In this document: positions 45,658-54,360 of the stretch, piece after piece | How positions within the stretch are numbered: position 1 is the first letter of the stretch | How the letters are laid out: each line of letters begins with the position of its first letter | DNA from: VXPQ01 sp965117025 | Lineage (GTDB): Bacteria > Bacteroidota > Rhodothermia > Rhodothermales > VXPQ01 | Length of the DNA stretch: 64,000 bases | NCBI GenBank assembly: GCA_965117025.1 | Contig: OZ220746.1 | Span: forward strand, 2,418,001-2,482,000 | Reading direction: 5' to 3' | The notes under the pieces: model-generated | What the model saw: the letters and a program-made list of their open reading frames with translations, nothing else | What the model was told of the DNA's origin: nothing | Databases searched by the model: none | Program-made: the position numbers and the translations under genes

Positions 45658-46527
45658 ATGTCGTTTAATGATCTGTCTCGCCTGCACACGGCCGTAACCG
45701 ACCTGTTTTCGGGCATGGACCCGGAAGCGCACCGCCTGACCGCCGAGCAGGTCGCCTTCTTCCGCGAGCAGGGGTATGTGTCCGGAATTCGTCTTCTTGA
45801 TGACGAACAGGTCGAAGCGCTTCGAACGGAGTTGCAGGAGTTTTTCGATCCGGACCACGAGGGCCATGAACTCTGGCACGAATACCATACCAACGAGTCC
45901 GGCGACCCGGACAACGTATTGTTTCATGCTCTGGGCGCCTGGCGGATTCGTCCGGGATTTCATGATGCTCTGTGGAATCCGGCGTTCACGGTACCGGCGG
46001 CGCAGCTTCTTGCCGGTCCGGTTCGATTCTGGCACGACCAGCTTTTTTGCAAACCCGCCCGGCATGGAGGAGTAGTGGCATGGCATCAGGATTATTCGTA
46101 CTGGACCCGCACCCAGCCCCTTTCGCATCTCACCTGCTGGATCGGCCTGGACGAGGCCACGGTCGATAACGGATGCATCTGCTACATTCCGGGGAGCCAC
46201 GAATGGAATCTGCTTCCGATCACGGGGCTGGCGAATGACATGGATTCCATTTTTCAGGTCCTGACCGAGGAGCAGAAAGAAGCGTTCAATCCCGTCTCGA
46301 TAGAACTCAAGGCCGGGGAGGCGACCTTTCATCATCCCCTCATGGTGCATGGTTCCCATGCGAACCGGACGGATCGCCCGCGGCGCGCCATGGTCATCAA
46401 TGTAGTCCGGGACGGAGTACACTCCGCTACCGACGAGCCGCTTCTCGATGGGGTCCCGACCATTGGTAAAGGCAAGGCGCTGGACGGCCAATTCTTTCCC
46501 CTTTTGTACGATCCCTCCAACCCATGA
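45658..46527 (+). CDS. Phytanoyl-CoA dioxygenase (PhyH) family protein
   Basis: A 289-residue Fe(II)/2-oxoglutarate-dependent dioxygenase-fold protein, likely hydroxylating a small metabolite. AWHQDYSYWTRTQPLSHLTC holds the HxD iron ligands, and LMVHGSHANRTDRPRRAM has the distal His and the Arg that binds 2-oxoglutarate. DQVE-type N-terminus FREQGYVSGIRLLDDEQVEAL is typical. No signal peptide. It overlaps the exported Gfo/Idh gene (ATGA at 46524), and such pairs are frequent in Rhodothermota and Planctomycetota clusters for unusual sugars or osmolytes. Whether the substrate is related to the neighbouring dehydrogenase is unknown. Confidence 0.9.
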   Translation: MSFNDLSRLHTAVTDLFSGMDPEAHRLTAEQVAFFREQGYVSGIRLLDDEQVEALRTELQEFFDPDHEGHELWHEYHTNESGDPDNVLFHALGAWRIRPGFHDALWNPAFTVPAAQLLAGPVRFWHDQLFCKPARHGGVVAWHQDYSYWTRTQPLSHLTCWIGLDEATVDNGCICYIPGSHEWNLLPITGLANDMDSIFQVLTEEQKEAFNPVSIELKAGEATFHHPLMVHGSHANRTDRPRRAMVINVVRDGVHSATDEPLLDGVPTIGKGKALDGQFFPLLYDPSNP

Positions 46528-47627
46528 AACGTATCGTATCCGCATTGCTCGTCGCGCTTGCGGCGTTTATTTCGTTTGCTCCTGCCTATGGTCAGGAGGC
46601 CGCTCCGCTGCGGCTCGCCCTTGCCCGGCTTACGCAAGACCATGTGTCCTGGGTATTCAATCGTCCCGACAAGACGGACATCGAAATTGTCGGCGTGTAC
46701 GAGCCAAACGCTGCGTTGCGGGAGCGATTCATTGAGCGATACGATCTGGACCCGGGCCTTTTCTTTACGGACCTGGAGGACATGCTCGACGAGGCGAAGC
46801 CCGAGGCGGTGGCCGCCTTCGGCTCGATCGCCGAGCATGTGGAGGTGGTGGAGGTAGCGGCGCCGCGCGGCGTCCATGTCATGGTGGAGAAGCCGCTGGC
46901 GTTCGCCATGGAGGACGCGCTTCGCATACGCGCCCTGGCCGAGCAGCACAACATTCATGTGATCACCAACTACGAAACGAGCTGGTATCCTTCCATGTAC
47001 GCGGTGCAGGAAGCTATTGCAGACAGCGCGTTGGGCCCTGTTCGGAAAATGGTCATTCGGGACGGACATCAGGGGCCCGCGGAGATTGGAGTGAGCGCAG
47101 AATTTCTGGAATGGCTCACCGATCCGGCCTATAATGGCGGCGGGGCGCTTATCGATTTCGGGTGCTACGGGGCCAACCTTGCGACCTGGTTGATGGGGGG
47201 CGAACCGCCCCGGACGGTAACCGCCGTGACGCAGCAGATCAAGCCGGACATCTACCCGCAGGTGGACGACGAGGCCACGATCCTGTTGACCTGGCCGCAT
47301 GCGCAGGCGATCATTCAGGCCTCCTGGAACTGGCCGTTCAACCGCAAGGATATGCATGTCTACGGTCGAACGGGGTATCTTTTCGCGCCGCACGGCACGG
47401 AGCTTCGCATACGGCAGGCAGGCGATGCGGAGGAGCAAGTACACTTGTTCGAAGAGAGACCCGCTCCACTCGACGACCCGTTCAGCTATCTGGCCGCCGT
47501 GGTGCGCGGCGACGTGCAGGTGGCCGACACCGATCTTTCTTCGCTGGAAAACAATGTAACCGTGGTGCGCATTCTCGACGCCGCCCGCGAGTCCGCGCGT
47601 ACGGGTCGAACGGTGGTGTTGGAGTAG
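46524..47627 (+). CDS. Exported Gfo/Idh/MocA family oxidoreductase
   Basis: A 367-residue NAD(P)-type oxidoreductase with a Sec-type signal peptide (MKRIVSALLVALAAFISF, cleaved after AYGQ). The nucleotide-binding fold starts LRLALARLTQDHVSW, with the usual GxGxxG not obvious, and continues DLEDMLDEAKPEAVAAFG and HVMVEKPLAF (the catalytic-domain EKPxA motif). GGGALIDFGCYGANLATWLM carries the C-terminal active-site Asp and Tyr. The missing glycine signature means cofactor binding needs checking. Translation is coupled to the dioxygenase at 45658. A second exported family member is at 2941. Confidence 0.87.
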   Translation: MKRIVSALLVALAAFISFAPAYGQEAAPLRLALARLTQDHVSWVFNRPDKTDIEIVGVYEPNAALRERFIERYDLDPGLFFTDLEDMLDEAKPEAVAAFGSIAEHVEVVEVAAPRGVHVMVEKPLAFAMEDALRIRALAEQHNIHVITNYETSWYPSMYAVQEAIADSALGPVRKMVIRDGHQGPAEIGVSAEFLEWLTDPAYNGGGALIDFGCYGANLATWLMGGEPPRTVTAVTQQIKPDIYPQVDDEATILLTWPHAQAIIQASWNWPFNRKDMHVYGRTGYLFAPHGTELRIRQAGDAEEQVHLFEERPAPLDDPFSYLAAVVRGDVQVADTDLSSLENNVTVVRILDAARESARTGRTVVLE

Positions 47628-47690
47628 GGGAGTAGGTGATTACGATTGTGACGAGGCGCTTATTCTGACGCGCAATGATAGATTTCGGGA

Positions 47691-47697
47691 AAAGGAG
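47691..47697 (+). promoter_or_regulatory. Strong Shine-Dalgarno AAAGGAG
   Basis: AAAGGAG at 47691-47697 lies eight bases ahead of the ATG at 47706. Such a strong site is rare in this window, and it decides the start of the nuclease-like gene over the internal ATG at 47727. Confidence 0.7.
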
Positions 47698-47705
47698 AGC
47701 ATCGT

Positions 47706-48836
47706 ATGGCTGAACGCATCTACGTTATGAATAAACAGCGGACCCTGCAGCCGCTTCGCGAAGAACCTTTCTCAACCGAAGATATCCTTCAAGAGTTGTT
47801 AGCCGAACATCCTGAACTGCTGGATGGAGAGCAAATAAAACCGGCGGACCCGCGTCGCTGGATTCTTGTCAATCGAGAGGTGGGTATCTCCGAAACGACG
47901 GACGCTAGTCCCAGTTGGGCGCTTGATCATTTGCTTATTGACCAGGATGCCGTGCCTACTCTCGTTGAAGTGAAGCGCGGAAAGAATAGAGAAGTGCGCC
48001 GTGCCATCGTGGGACAATTGCTGGAATATGCTGCCCATGCTGCAGAGACCTGGACGGTGGACGAACTGCGCCATGCATTCGAGACAAGACATGGCGAGGA
48101 TGCAGATACTGTGCTTCAGAATCTGTTGCAATCCGATAGTGATACCGATGCGTTTTGGGACATGGTAACCAGGAATCTCGTGGCGAAGCGTCTTCGCCTG
48201 TTATTTGTTTCTGACGACATTCCAGATCCTCTGATACGCGTCGTCGAGTTTTTGAATGGGCAAATGCCTGATATCGAGGTTCTCGCCGTTGAAATAAAAC
48301 AATTCCGCGGGGAATCGCTCCGAACATTGGTACCTAAAGTCATTGGGCGCACCGCCTCTGTGCCCACCCGGGGGGCACAGAGGCGCCGGAAAATGTCCTC
48401 GCTGTCGGAATTTTACGACCGGTTCGACGATCCTGAAGCTTGCCGTGCCGCAGAAAGATTAATCGCTGTCGCTCAAGAAGAAGACGCCGACGTTTCCCTG
48501 CACGAACAGGCGGTGGTTATTGGTATGCGGTGCTCGCTCCAGAAAACGTCCGTGAACGTGGCTTGGCTTTATCCGACCGCGAAGCGTAAGTTCCGGAGTA
48601 ATTTTACAGGATTTAACTTTCGGTGTGGGCAGAGAGAAGATATTCCTCAGCAATTCTCGAATAAGGCCCGGATCTGGTTCGAAGAATGGGAGAAACAGTT
48701 TGATCAGGATAGATTTACCCGGAAAACAGACGGTGCGCTTCCGGCATGGGCGATTGATCCGATTATTGCAGCAAAGCACATCGATATACTGGAGGAAAGG
48801 CTGAGGGGCGCTCTTGCTATGCTCAGAACAGAGTGA
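47706..48836 (+). CDS. Unrecognised protein with PD-(D/E)xK nuclease-like core
   Basis: A 376-residue protein I cannot place in a named family. Residues 72-110 read ALDHLLIDQ...VEVKRGKNREVRRAIVGQ, with D74, E88-x-K90 and Q104xxxY108: the metal and RecB-type QxxxY pattern of PD-(D/E)xK nucleases, as in NucS/DUF91-like proteins. Residues 250-376 form a second, helical/beta domain with several aromatic residues (FTGFNFRCGQREDI) and no clear motif. The gene is AT-richer than its neighbours: 26/60 G+C at 47761-47820 and 24/60 at 48601-48660, against 43/60 at 46861-46920 in the preceding gene. Strong ribosome site. It is a likely transferred gene, perhaps for DNA repair or defence; function unknown. 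Confidence 0.75.
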   Translation: MAERIYVMNKQRTLQPLREEPFSTEDILQELLAEHPELLDGEQIKPADPRRWILVNREVGISETTDASPSWALDHLLIDQDAVPTLVEVKRGKNREVRRAIVGQLLEYAAHAAETWTVDELRHAFETRHGEDADTVLQNLLQSDSDTDAFWDMVTRNLVAKRLRLLFVSDDIPDPLIRVVEFLNGQMPDIEVLAVEIKQFRGESLRTLVPKVIGRTASVPTRGAQRRRKMSSLSEFYDRFDDPEACRAAERLIAVAQEEDADVSLHEQAVVIGMRCSLQKTSVNVAWLYPTAKRKFRSNFTGFNFRCGQREDIPQQFSNKARIWFEEWEKQFDQDRFTRKTDGALPAWAIDPIIAAKHIDILEERLRGALAMLRTE

Positions 48837-48917
48837 AAAATTCCCCGCCGCCGAAATTCTGCGTACATTCGACTATCTATGCCGCCGTCCAGTCCATCTA
48901 TGGTCTTGGTCCCGAAC

Positions 48918-50414
48918 ATGCCTCTGGATAATTCCATCCGCCCTTCCGCGTGGCGCTGCAGGTTGCCTGTCTGTTTGTTTCTCCTGCCGTTTCTTGCCAC
49001 GCCCTTGCACGGGCAGGATCAGATGGTCGGGTCGCTAACGGGGGATAGCGCATTACAGCTTGAGGAGCCGTTTCCGGACCTCCGTTTCACCCGCCCCGTG
49101 GATTTTCAGGTGCCGGCGGGCGGCTCCGATCGGATTTTCGTGGTCGAACAGGCAGGCGTCATCAAGGTTTTCGAAAACAATCCCGGTACTGCTTCCACCA
49201 AAGTTTTTCTGGATATAAGGAGCCGGGTTCGCGATCAGGGCAACGAAGAGGGGCTGCTGGGCCTTGCGTTTCACCCGGCATTCGCCTCGAACGGATATTT
49301 CTTCGTGGATTATACGGCGTCCAATCCCCGGCGGACCGTGGTAGCCCGTTACAGCGTGGATCCGAACGATCCCGATCGCGCGCTTCCGGGGAGCGAGACG
49401 GTCATTCTCGAAGTAGCCCAGCCATACAGCAATCATAATGCGGGGCAAATCGTGTTCGGTCCCGACGGGTATCTGTATGTAACCATGGGCGATGGCGGCA
49501 GCGGCGGCGATCCGCGAGACCATGGCGAGAACCCCGCCACCTTGCTGGGCTCCATTCTGCGCATCGATGTGGACGGGGGTTCCCCGTACGCCATTCCTCC
49601 GGACAATCCCTTTGCGGGCAACACGGAGGGCTATCGCGAGGAGATTTATGCGTATGGCCTGCGCAATCCCTGGCGGATCAGTTTCGACTCGTCGACCGGC
49701 CGTTTGTGGGCTGCCGACGTCGGGCAGAACCTGTACGAGGAAGTGAACATTATCGAAAAAGGGGGGAATTACGGATGGGATGTAATGGAGGGACTCCATT
49801 GTTATGAACCGGCTACGCGTTGTGACCAGACGGGGCTGACATTGCCCGTATGGGAATACTCGCACGATCTCGGCATTTCGATCACGGGTGGTTTCGTATA
49901 TCGGGGAACGCTGGCTCCCTCGCTGGCGGGCCGGTATGTGTTCGCCGACTACGGAACGGGGCGCATCTGGGCGCTTGCATGGGACGGCGCCACGGTGCAG
50001 GTAGAGGAGATTATGAACACGAACCTTGATATCTCTTCCTTTGGGGTCGATGAGCGGCAGGAATTGTATGCATTGGCTTTCGACGGCAGGATATACCGAT
50101 TCGCGGAAATGTCCCTTCCAGGTACGAGCGCGGAAAGCGAGGAGCTACCTGCCGGGATGGCGCTTTGGGGCAACTATCCCAATCCATTCAATCCGGAGAC
50201 GACGATACGCTATGCGTTGCCGCAGGCCGGTAAAGTCCGCCTTGCAGTGTACGATTTGCTCGGGCATGAGGTGGCGGTGCTCGTCGACAGTTTCCGACCC
50301 GCAGGCTATCATACGGTGCGGTTCGACGGGGATGATTTGCCGAGCGGTTCGTATGTGTACCGTTTACGGGTTCGGGAGGAGGTCATAGCCCGCAGGATGA
50401 TGCTGGTCAAGTGA
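48918..50414 (+). CDS. T9SS-secreted PQQ-type sugar dehydrogenase (aldose sugar dehydrogenase family)
   Basis: A 498-residue soluble glucose/sorbosone dehydrogenase-fold protein. The start at 48918 (MPLDNSIRPS) gives a Sec signal ending near LHGQ. The six-bladed propeller core (about residues 35-395) has RPVDFQVPAGGSDRIFVVEQ, GNEEGLLGLAFHPAF, PYSNHNAGQIVFGPDGYLYV, GDGGSGGDP and YGLRNPWRISFD, all signatures of the PQQ-dependent aldose dehydrogenase group. Residues about 412-498 form a T9SS sorting domain (WGNYPNPFNPETTIRYALPQ, then VLVDSFRPAGYHTVRFDG). So it is probably on or outside the cell surface. Its sister at 50520 lacks that domain. Other starts (48879) are possible. Confidence 0.9.
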   Translation: MPLDNSIRPSAWRCRLPVCLFLLPFLATPLHGQDQMVGSLTGDSALQLEEPFPDLRFTRPVDFQVPAGGSDRIFVVEQAGVIKVFENNPGTASTKVFLDIRSRVRDQGNEEGLLGLAFHPAFASNGYFFVDYTASNPRRTVVARYSVDPNDPDRALPGSETVILEVAQPYSNHNAGQIVFGPDGYLYVTMGDGGSGGDPRDHGENPATLLGSILRIDVDGGSPYAIPPDNPFAGNTEGYREEIYAYGLRNPWRISFDSSTGRLWAADVGQNLYEEVNIIEKGGNYGWDVMEGLHCYEPATRCDQTGLTLPVWEYSHDLGISITGGFVYRGTLAPSLAGRYVFADYGTGRIWALAWDGATVQVEEIMNTNLDISSFGVDERQELYALAFDGRIYRFAEMSLPGTSAESEELPAGMALWGNYPNPFNPETTIRYALPQAGKVRLAVYDLLGHEVAVLVDSFRPAGYHTVRFDGDDLPSGSYVYRLRVREEVIARRMMLVK

Positions 50415-50519
50415 ATCGGCGTCTTGATCCCGGAGCAAAAAGTCTCCTTGCAGCCGAACTTCTGCGTACCTTCAAGGTCTATGAAGTTGTCCGGTCCGTA
50501 CATGGTTTTGACCCCGAAA

Positions 50520-51719
50520 ATGCCTCTGTACACTCTCATCCGTTCTTGTTCGCAATACTCTAAACTGCCGATCTGCTTTCTTCTCCTGTTGTTCCTTGGC
50601 GCTTCCGCGTGCGGACAAGATGAGATTGCGGAGCCGGAACCTGCCCCGGGAGAAGGGGGACTGCGGCTTGAGCAGCCGTTTCCGAGCCTCCGTTTCACCC
50701 GTCCTGTGGATTTCCAGATACCGGGGGACGGTTCCGACCGGATCTTCGTGGTCGAGCAGGCGGGGATCATCCACGTTTTCGAAAATCGTTCCGATACCGG
50801 CCCGGCCGACACCTTTCTCGACATCACGGACCGGGTTCGCGACCAGGGCAACGAGGAGGGGCTGCTGGGTCTTGCATTTCACCCGGAATTCGCCACGAAC
50901 GGATATTTCTTCGTGGATTACACGGCGTCGGATCCCCGCCGGACCGTGGTGGCGCGTTACAGCGTGGATCCAAACGATTCCGATCGCGCGCTGCCGGGAA
51001 GCGAGACGGTCATTCTTGAGGTGGCCCAGCCGTACGGCAATCATAATGCGGGGCAGATCGTGTTCGGTCCCGACGGATATCTGTATGTAACCCTCGGGGA
51101 CGGCGGCAGCGCCGGAGATCCGCAAGACCACGGCCAGGACCCTACCACCTTGCTGGGGTCCATCCTGCGCATCGATGTAGACGGGGGTTCGCCGTATGCC
51201 ATTCCTCCGGACAATCCCTTTGTGGGTAACACGGAGGGCTATCGCGAGGAGATTTATGCGTATGGGCTGCGCAATCCCTGGCGGATCAGTTTCGACCTGC
51301 CGACCCGCCGCTTGTGGGCTGCCGATGTCGGGCAGCACCGGTACGAGGAAGTACACATCATCGAGGCGGGGAAGAATTACGGATGGGATGTCATGGAGGG
51401 GCTGCACTGTTATGAACCGAGTACGGGTTGTGATCAGGAAGGGCTGGAGCCCCCCGTGTGGGAATACTCGCACGATTTCGGTGTTTCGATCACGGGCGGT
51501 TTCGTATACCGGGGAGCGTTGGCTCCCTCGCTGGCGGGCCGGTATGTGTTCGGCGACTACGCAACGGGGCGCATCTGGGCGCTTGCATGGGACGGCGACG
51601 AGGCGCAGGTGGAGGAGATTATGAACACGAGCCTTGCTATCTCGTCCTTTGGGATCGATGCGCAGCAGGAGCTGTACGCACTGGCTTTCAACGGCAGCGT
51701 ATACCGGTTCACGGAGTAG
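50520..51719 (+). CDS. Lipoprotein PQQ-type sugar dehydrogenase, duplicate of the preceding gene
   Basis: A 399-residue paralogue about 84% identical over about 360 residues to the gene at 48918 (hand count from the translations). The start at 50520 gives MPLYTLIRSCSQYSKLPICF and lipobox GASAC, so this copy is membrane-anchored. It ends at VYRFTE, just after the last propeller blade, and has no T9SS domain. The catalytic blocks (QPYGNHNAGQIVFGPDGY, GDGGSAGDP, YGLRNPWRISF) are kept. The roughly 70 bases before each start are also similar, so the duplication included the upstream region. PQQ biosynthesis genes are absent from this window, so PQQ use is by family only. Confidence 0.9.
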   Translation: MPLYTLIRSCSQYSKLPICFLLLLFLGASACGQDEIAEPEPAPGEGGLRLEQPFPSLRFTRPVDFQIPGDGSDRIFVVEQAGIIHVFENRSDTGPADTFLDITDRVRDQGNEEGLLGLAFHPEFATNGYFFVDYTASDPRRTVVARYSVDPNDSDRALPGSETVILEVAQPYGNHNAGQIVFGPDGYLYVTLGDGGSAGDPQDHGQDPTTLLGSILRIDVDGGSPYAIPPDNPFVGNTEGYREEIYAYGLRNPWRISFDLPTRRLWAADVGQHRYEEVHIIEAGKNYGWDVMEGLHCYEPSTGCDQEGLEPPVWEYSHDFGVSITGGFVYRGALAPSLAGRYVFGDYATGRIWALAWDGDEAQVEEIMNTSLAISSFGIDAQQELYALAFNGSVYRFTE

Positions 51720-51812
51720 TCTTCCGATCGATAAGTTTCGCCCGCCCGTATATTGCCCGCCGAGCCGGGCGTGCGTATTATTGCAGGGCATGTATCCTTG
51801 AGGGCCAACGCC

Positions 51813-52838
51813 GTGACTTCCTATCGCTTTTTTTCCGTATCGCACACGCTTCGTCGAATTGCTCTTCTCGCGCTGATCCCCATCGTTTGGGGTTGCGGCT
51901 CCTCTTCTTCCGAAGGGGCGGGGGAAGACGGGGCGGCATCATCTCTCGAGATTGCTGTCGTGCCCAAGGGCACCACTCATGAATTCTGGAAGGCCATCCA
52001 TGCCGGCGCGGAGAAAGCGGCTGCCGAATTCGGTGTAGAAGTAATTTGGCAGGGACCGCAGAAGGAAGACGATCGCCAACTGCAAATTCAGGTGGTCCAG
52101 AACCTGATCAGCCGGGGGGTGGATGCGATTGTGCTGGCGCCTCTCGATTCCCGCAGCATGGCGCGTCCGGTCGAGGCCGCCGTTGCCCGAGGCATTCCGG
52201 TGGTCGTCATTGATTCCGGACTGGAATCGGATGCGCAATCCAGTTTCATTGCTTCGAACAACTACGAAGGGGGCAGGATCGGCGGGCAGTATCTTGCCGA
52301 AGCGATCGGCGGGGAAGGCAAAGTGGTGCTGTTGCGTTATCAGGAAGGGTCCGCAAGCACCACGAACCGGGAGCGTGGCTTCCTTGATGCGCTGAACGAA
52401 TATGCCCCGGATGCCGAGTTGCTTGTCGACAACATGTATGCGGGCGCCACGATGGCCAAGGCGCTCCAGGTCTCTCAGAATATTCTCAACCGGTTCCCGG
52501 AAATCGACGCCATCTTTACTCCCAACGAATCCGCCACGCAAGGCATGCTGCGTGCACTGGAAACGTCGGGGCGCGCAGGCGAGGTGATGCTGGTAGGGTT
52601 CGATGTGAACCAGATCCTGCTCGACGCCATGCGGGACGGGACGTTGCACGGACTGGTCGTGCAGGATCCCGTGGGCATGGGATATGAAGGTGTCAAGGCC
52701 GCGGTGGCCATTGTACAGGGAGAGACCATTCCGGAGCGGATGGATACGCGCACTATTCTTGTTACCCCGTACAACATAGACGACGCCGACATTCAGGAGT
52801 TGTTGCATCCCGACTTTGAACGCTGGCTCGAAAACTAA
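51813..52838 (+). CDS. Sugar ABC importer substrate-binding lipoprotein (RbsB-like)
   Basis: A 341-residue periplasmic binding protein of the ribose/galactose (peripla_BP_4) type. The GTG at 51813 gives MTSYRFFSVSHTLRRI, a hydrophobic run and lipobox VWGC. The mature part shows IAVVPKGTTHEFWKAIHAGA, NLISRGVDAIVLAPLDSRSM, PVVVIDSGL and FVGFDVNQILL-type motifs (VMLVGFDVNQ) of two-lobed sugar binders. The ATPase gene starts 20 bases downstream. The frame upstream to 51753 is not signal-like. Ligand unknown, probably a pentose, hexose or related sugar; the adjacent PQQ dehydrogenase pair acts on sugars too. Confidence 0.93.
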   Translation: MTSYRFFSVSHTLRRIALLALIPIVWGCGSSSSEGAGEDGAASSLEIAVVPKGTTHEFWKAIHAGAEKAAAEFGVEVIWQGPQKEDDRQLQIQVVQNLISRGVDAIVLAPLDSRSMARPVEAAVARGIPVVVIDSGLESDAQSSFIASNNYEGGRIGGQYLAEAIGGEGKVVLLRYQEGSASTTNRERGFLDALNEYAPDAELLVDNMYAGATMAKALQVSQNILNRFPEIDAIFTPNESATQGMLRALETSGRAGEVMLVGFDVNQILLDAMRDGTLHGLVVQDPVGMGYEGVKAAVAIVQGETIPERMDTRTILVTPYNIDDADIQELLHPDFERWLEN

Positions 52839-52857
52839 CCGTTCTGCAGCGCGCTCC

Positions 52858-54360
52858 ATGTCGTCTCCCGTGCTTCGCCTTGAGGGCATCCGCAAATCGT
52901 TCGGTCCTGTGCACGCGCTCCGGGGCGTGGACCTGAACGTGCGGGCAGGCGAAGTGCATGCGCTGGTAGGCGAGAACGGCGCCGGGAAAAGCACGCTCAT
53001 GAAGATACTGAGCGGCGCATACCAGCCCGATGCGGGAAGCATGACCTTGTACGGCGAGCCGTATGCGCCGACCAATCCGCTGGACGGGCGCGCCGCCGGC
53101 ATCAGCATGATTTACCAGGAACTCGTGCTGGCGCCGCACCTGACCGTCGAGGAGAATGTGACCCTGGGCGCCGAACATGCGCGCCGCGGGTGGATTCGCC
53201 CCCGCACCCGCGAAGTAGAACAGGTCCTGCGAGATCTTGGACAGCAGGGGATTGCGCCCGATGTCAGGGTAAGCGATCTGAGCATAGGCAAGAAGCAACT
53301 GGTCGAAATTGCCCGGGCGCTGCTCTTCGATGCCCGGATCGTGGTCATGGACGAACCTACCAGTTCCCTGGCCGCCGATGATACGCAAGCGCTGTTCGAG
53401 GCCATTGGCCGGATGAAAGAGCAGGGACTCGCTGTCATTTACATCAGCCATTTCCTTGAAGAAGTGCAGGAGGTGTGCGATTGCTACACCGTGCTGCGCG
53501 ACGGAGAAATGATTTCCACCGGACGGGTCGCCGACACCTCCATACCCCGCATTATAGAAGATATGGTGGGGCGGTCGGTGGACGAACTTTTTCCCTCCAG
53601 CCACCACGAGGTCGGCGATCCGCTGCTGGATGTTTCCGATTTGCAGGGGAGGCAGGGGCTTCCCCACGGCGTCCGCTTTACGCTGCATCGCGGGGAAATC
53701 CTGGGTATCTCCGGGTTGGTGGGCGCAGGGCGTTCCGAGACGGTGCGGACGCTTTTCGGGCTGGAGCCGGCCAGAGACGGCACGCTGTCGATCAGGGGCC
53801 ATGACACGCTGCGCGCCGCCTGGATGACTCCGCGGGCTGCACTCGATCAGGGCTTGGACCTTTTGAGCGAGAACCGGAAGGAAGAAGGGCTGGCGCTCAA
53901 CCTGTCGCTGGTTTTCAATCTGACCTTATCCGACCTGAAGCGCTACAGCCGGGCCGGGTTTCTGCAACTGGCCAGGGAACGCCAGGACGGAGCGCACTGG
54001 ATCGATGTGCTGCGCATCCGCGCCGGCTCCGTCGAGCAGCGGGCCGACGAACTTTCGGGCGGAAACCAGCAGAAAGTGTGTCTGGCGCGCCTTCTGCAGC
54101 AGGACAACGACATTCTCTTCCTGGACGAACCCACCCGGGGTATCGATATCGGCAGCAAGGCCGAAATATACAGGCTCGTCCACCGTCTTGCCGAGCAGGG
54201 CAAGGCCATCGTGATGATCAGTTCGTACCTGCCTGAACTGCTGGGCGTGTGCGACACACTGGGGGTCATGCACAAGGGGCGGCTCTCGACCGTACGTCCT
54301 ATCCGTGAATGGACCGAACACCGTATTATGCAATTCGCCACATCCGGATACGACGCATGA
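52858..54360 (+). CDS. Sugar ABC importer ATPase with two ATP-binding domains (RbsA/MglA-like)
   Basis: A 500-residue fused double ATPase of the carbohydrate uptake (CUT2) type. The first domain has GENGAGKSTLMKILSGAYQP, IYQELVLAPHLTVEENV, LSIGKKQLVEIARALL and VVMDEPTSSLA. The second, as usual for this family, has a changed Walker A (GLVGAGRSETVRTLFG) and the signature LSGGNQQKVCLARLL, with LFLDEPTRGIDIGSKAEIY. Start at 52858 (MSSPVLRLEGIRKSFGP). It couples to the permease gene through ATGA at 54357. Confidence 0.95.
   Translation: MSSPVLRLEGIRKSFGPVHALRGVDLNVRAGEVHALVGENGAGKSTLMKILSGAYQPDAGSMTLYGEPYAPTNPLDGRAAGISMIYQELVLAPHLTVEENVTLGAEHARRGWIRPRTREVEQVLRDLGQQGIAPDVRVSDLSIGKKQLVEIARALLFDARIVVMDEPTSSLAADDTQALFEAIGRMKEQGLAVIYISHFLEEVQEVCDCYTVLRDGEMISTGRVADTSIPRIIEDMVGRSVDELFPSSHHEVGDPLLDVSDLQGRQGLPHGVRFTLHRGEILGISGLVGAGRSETVRTLFGLEPARDGTLSIRGHDTLRAAWMTPRAALDQGLDLLSENRKEEGLALNLSLVFNLTLSDLKRYSRAGFLQLARERQDGAHWIDVLRIRAGSVEQRADELSGGNQQKVCLARLLQQDNDILFLDEPTRGIDIGSKAEIYRLVHRLAEQGKAIVMISSYLPELLGVCDTLGVMHKGRLSTVRPIREWTEHRIMQFATSGYDA

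Noticed and set aside
47706..51719. Defence island around the nuclease-like gene
   Set aside because: Its neighbours are sugar enzymes, and no methylase, helicase, toxin or known defence gene is present.
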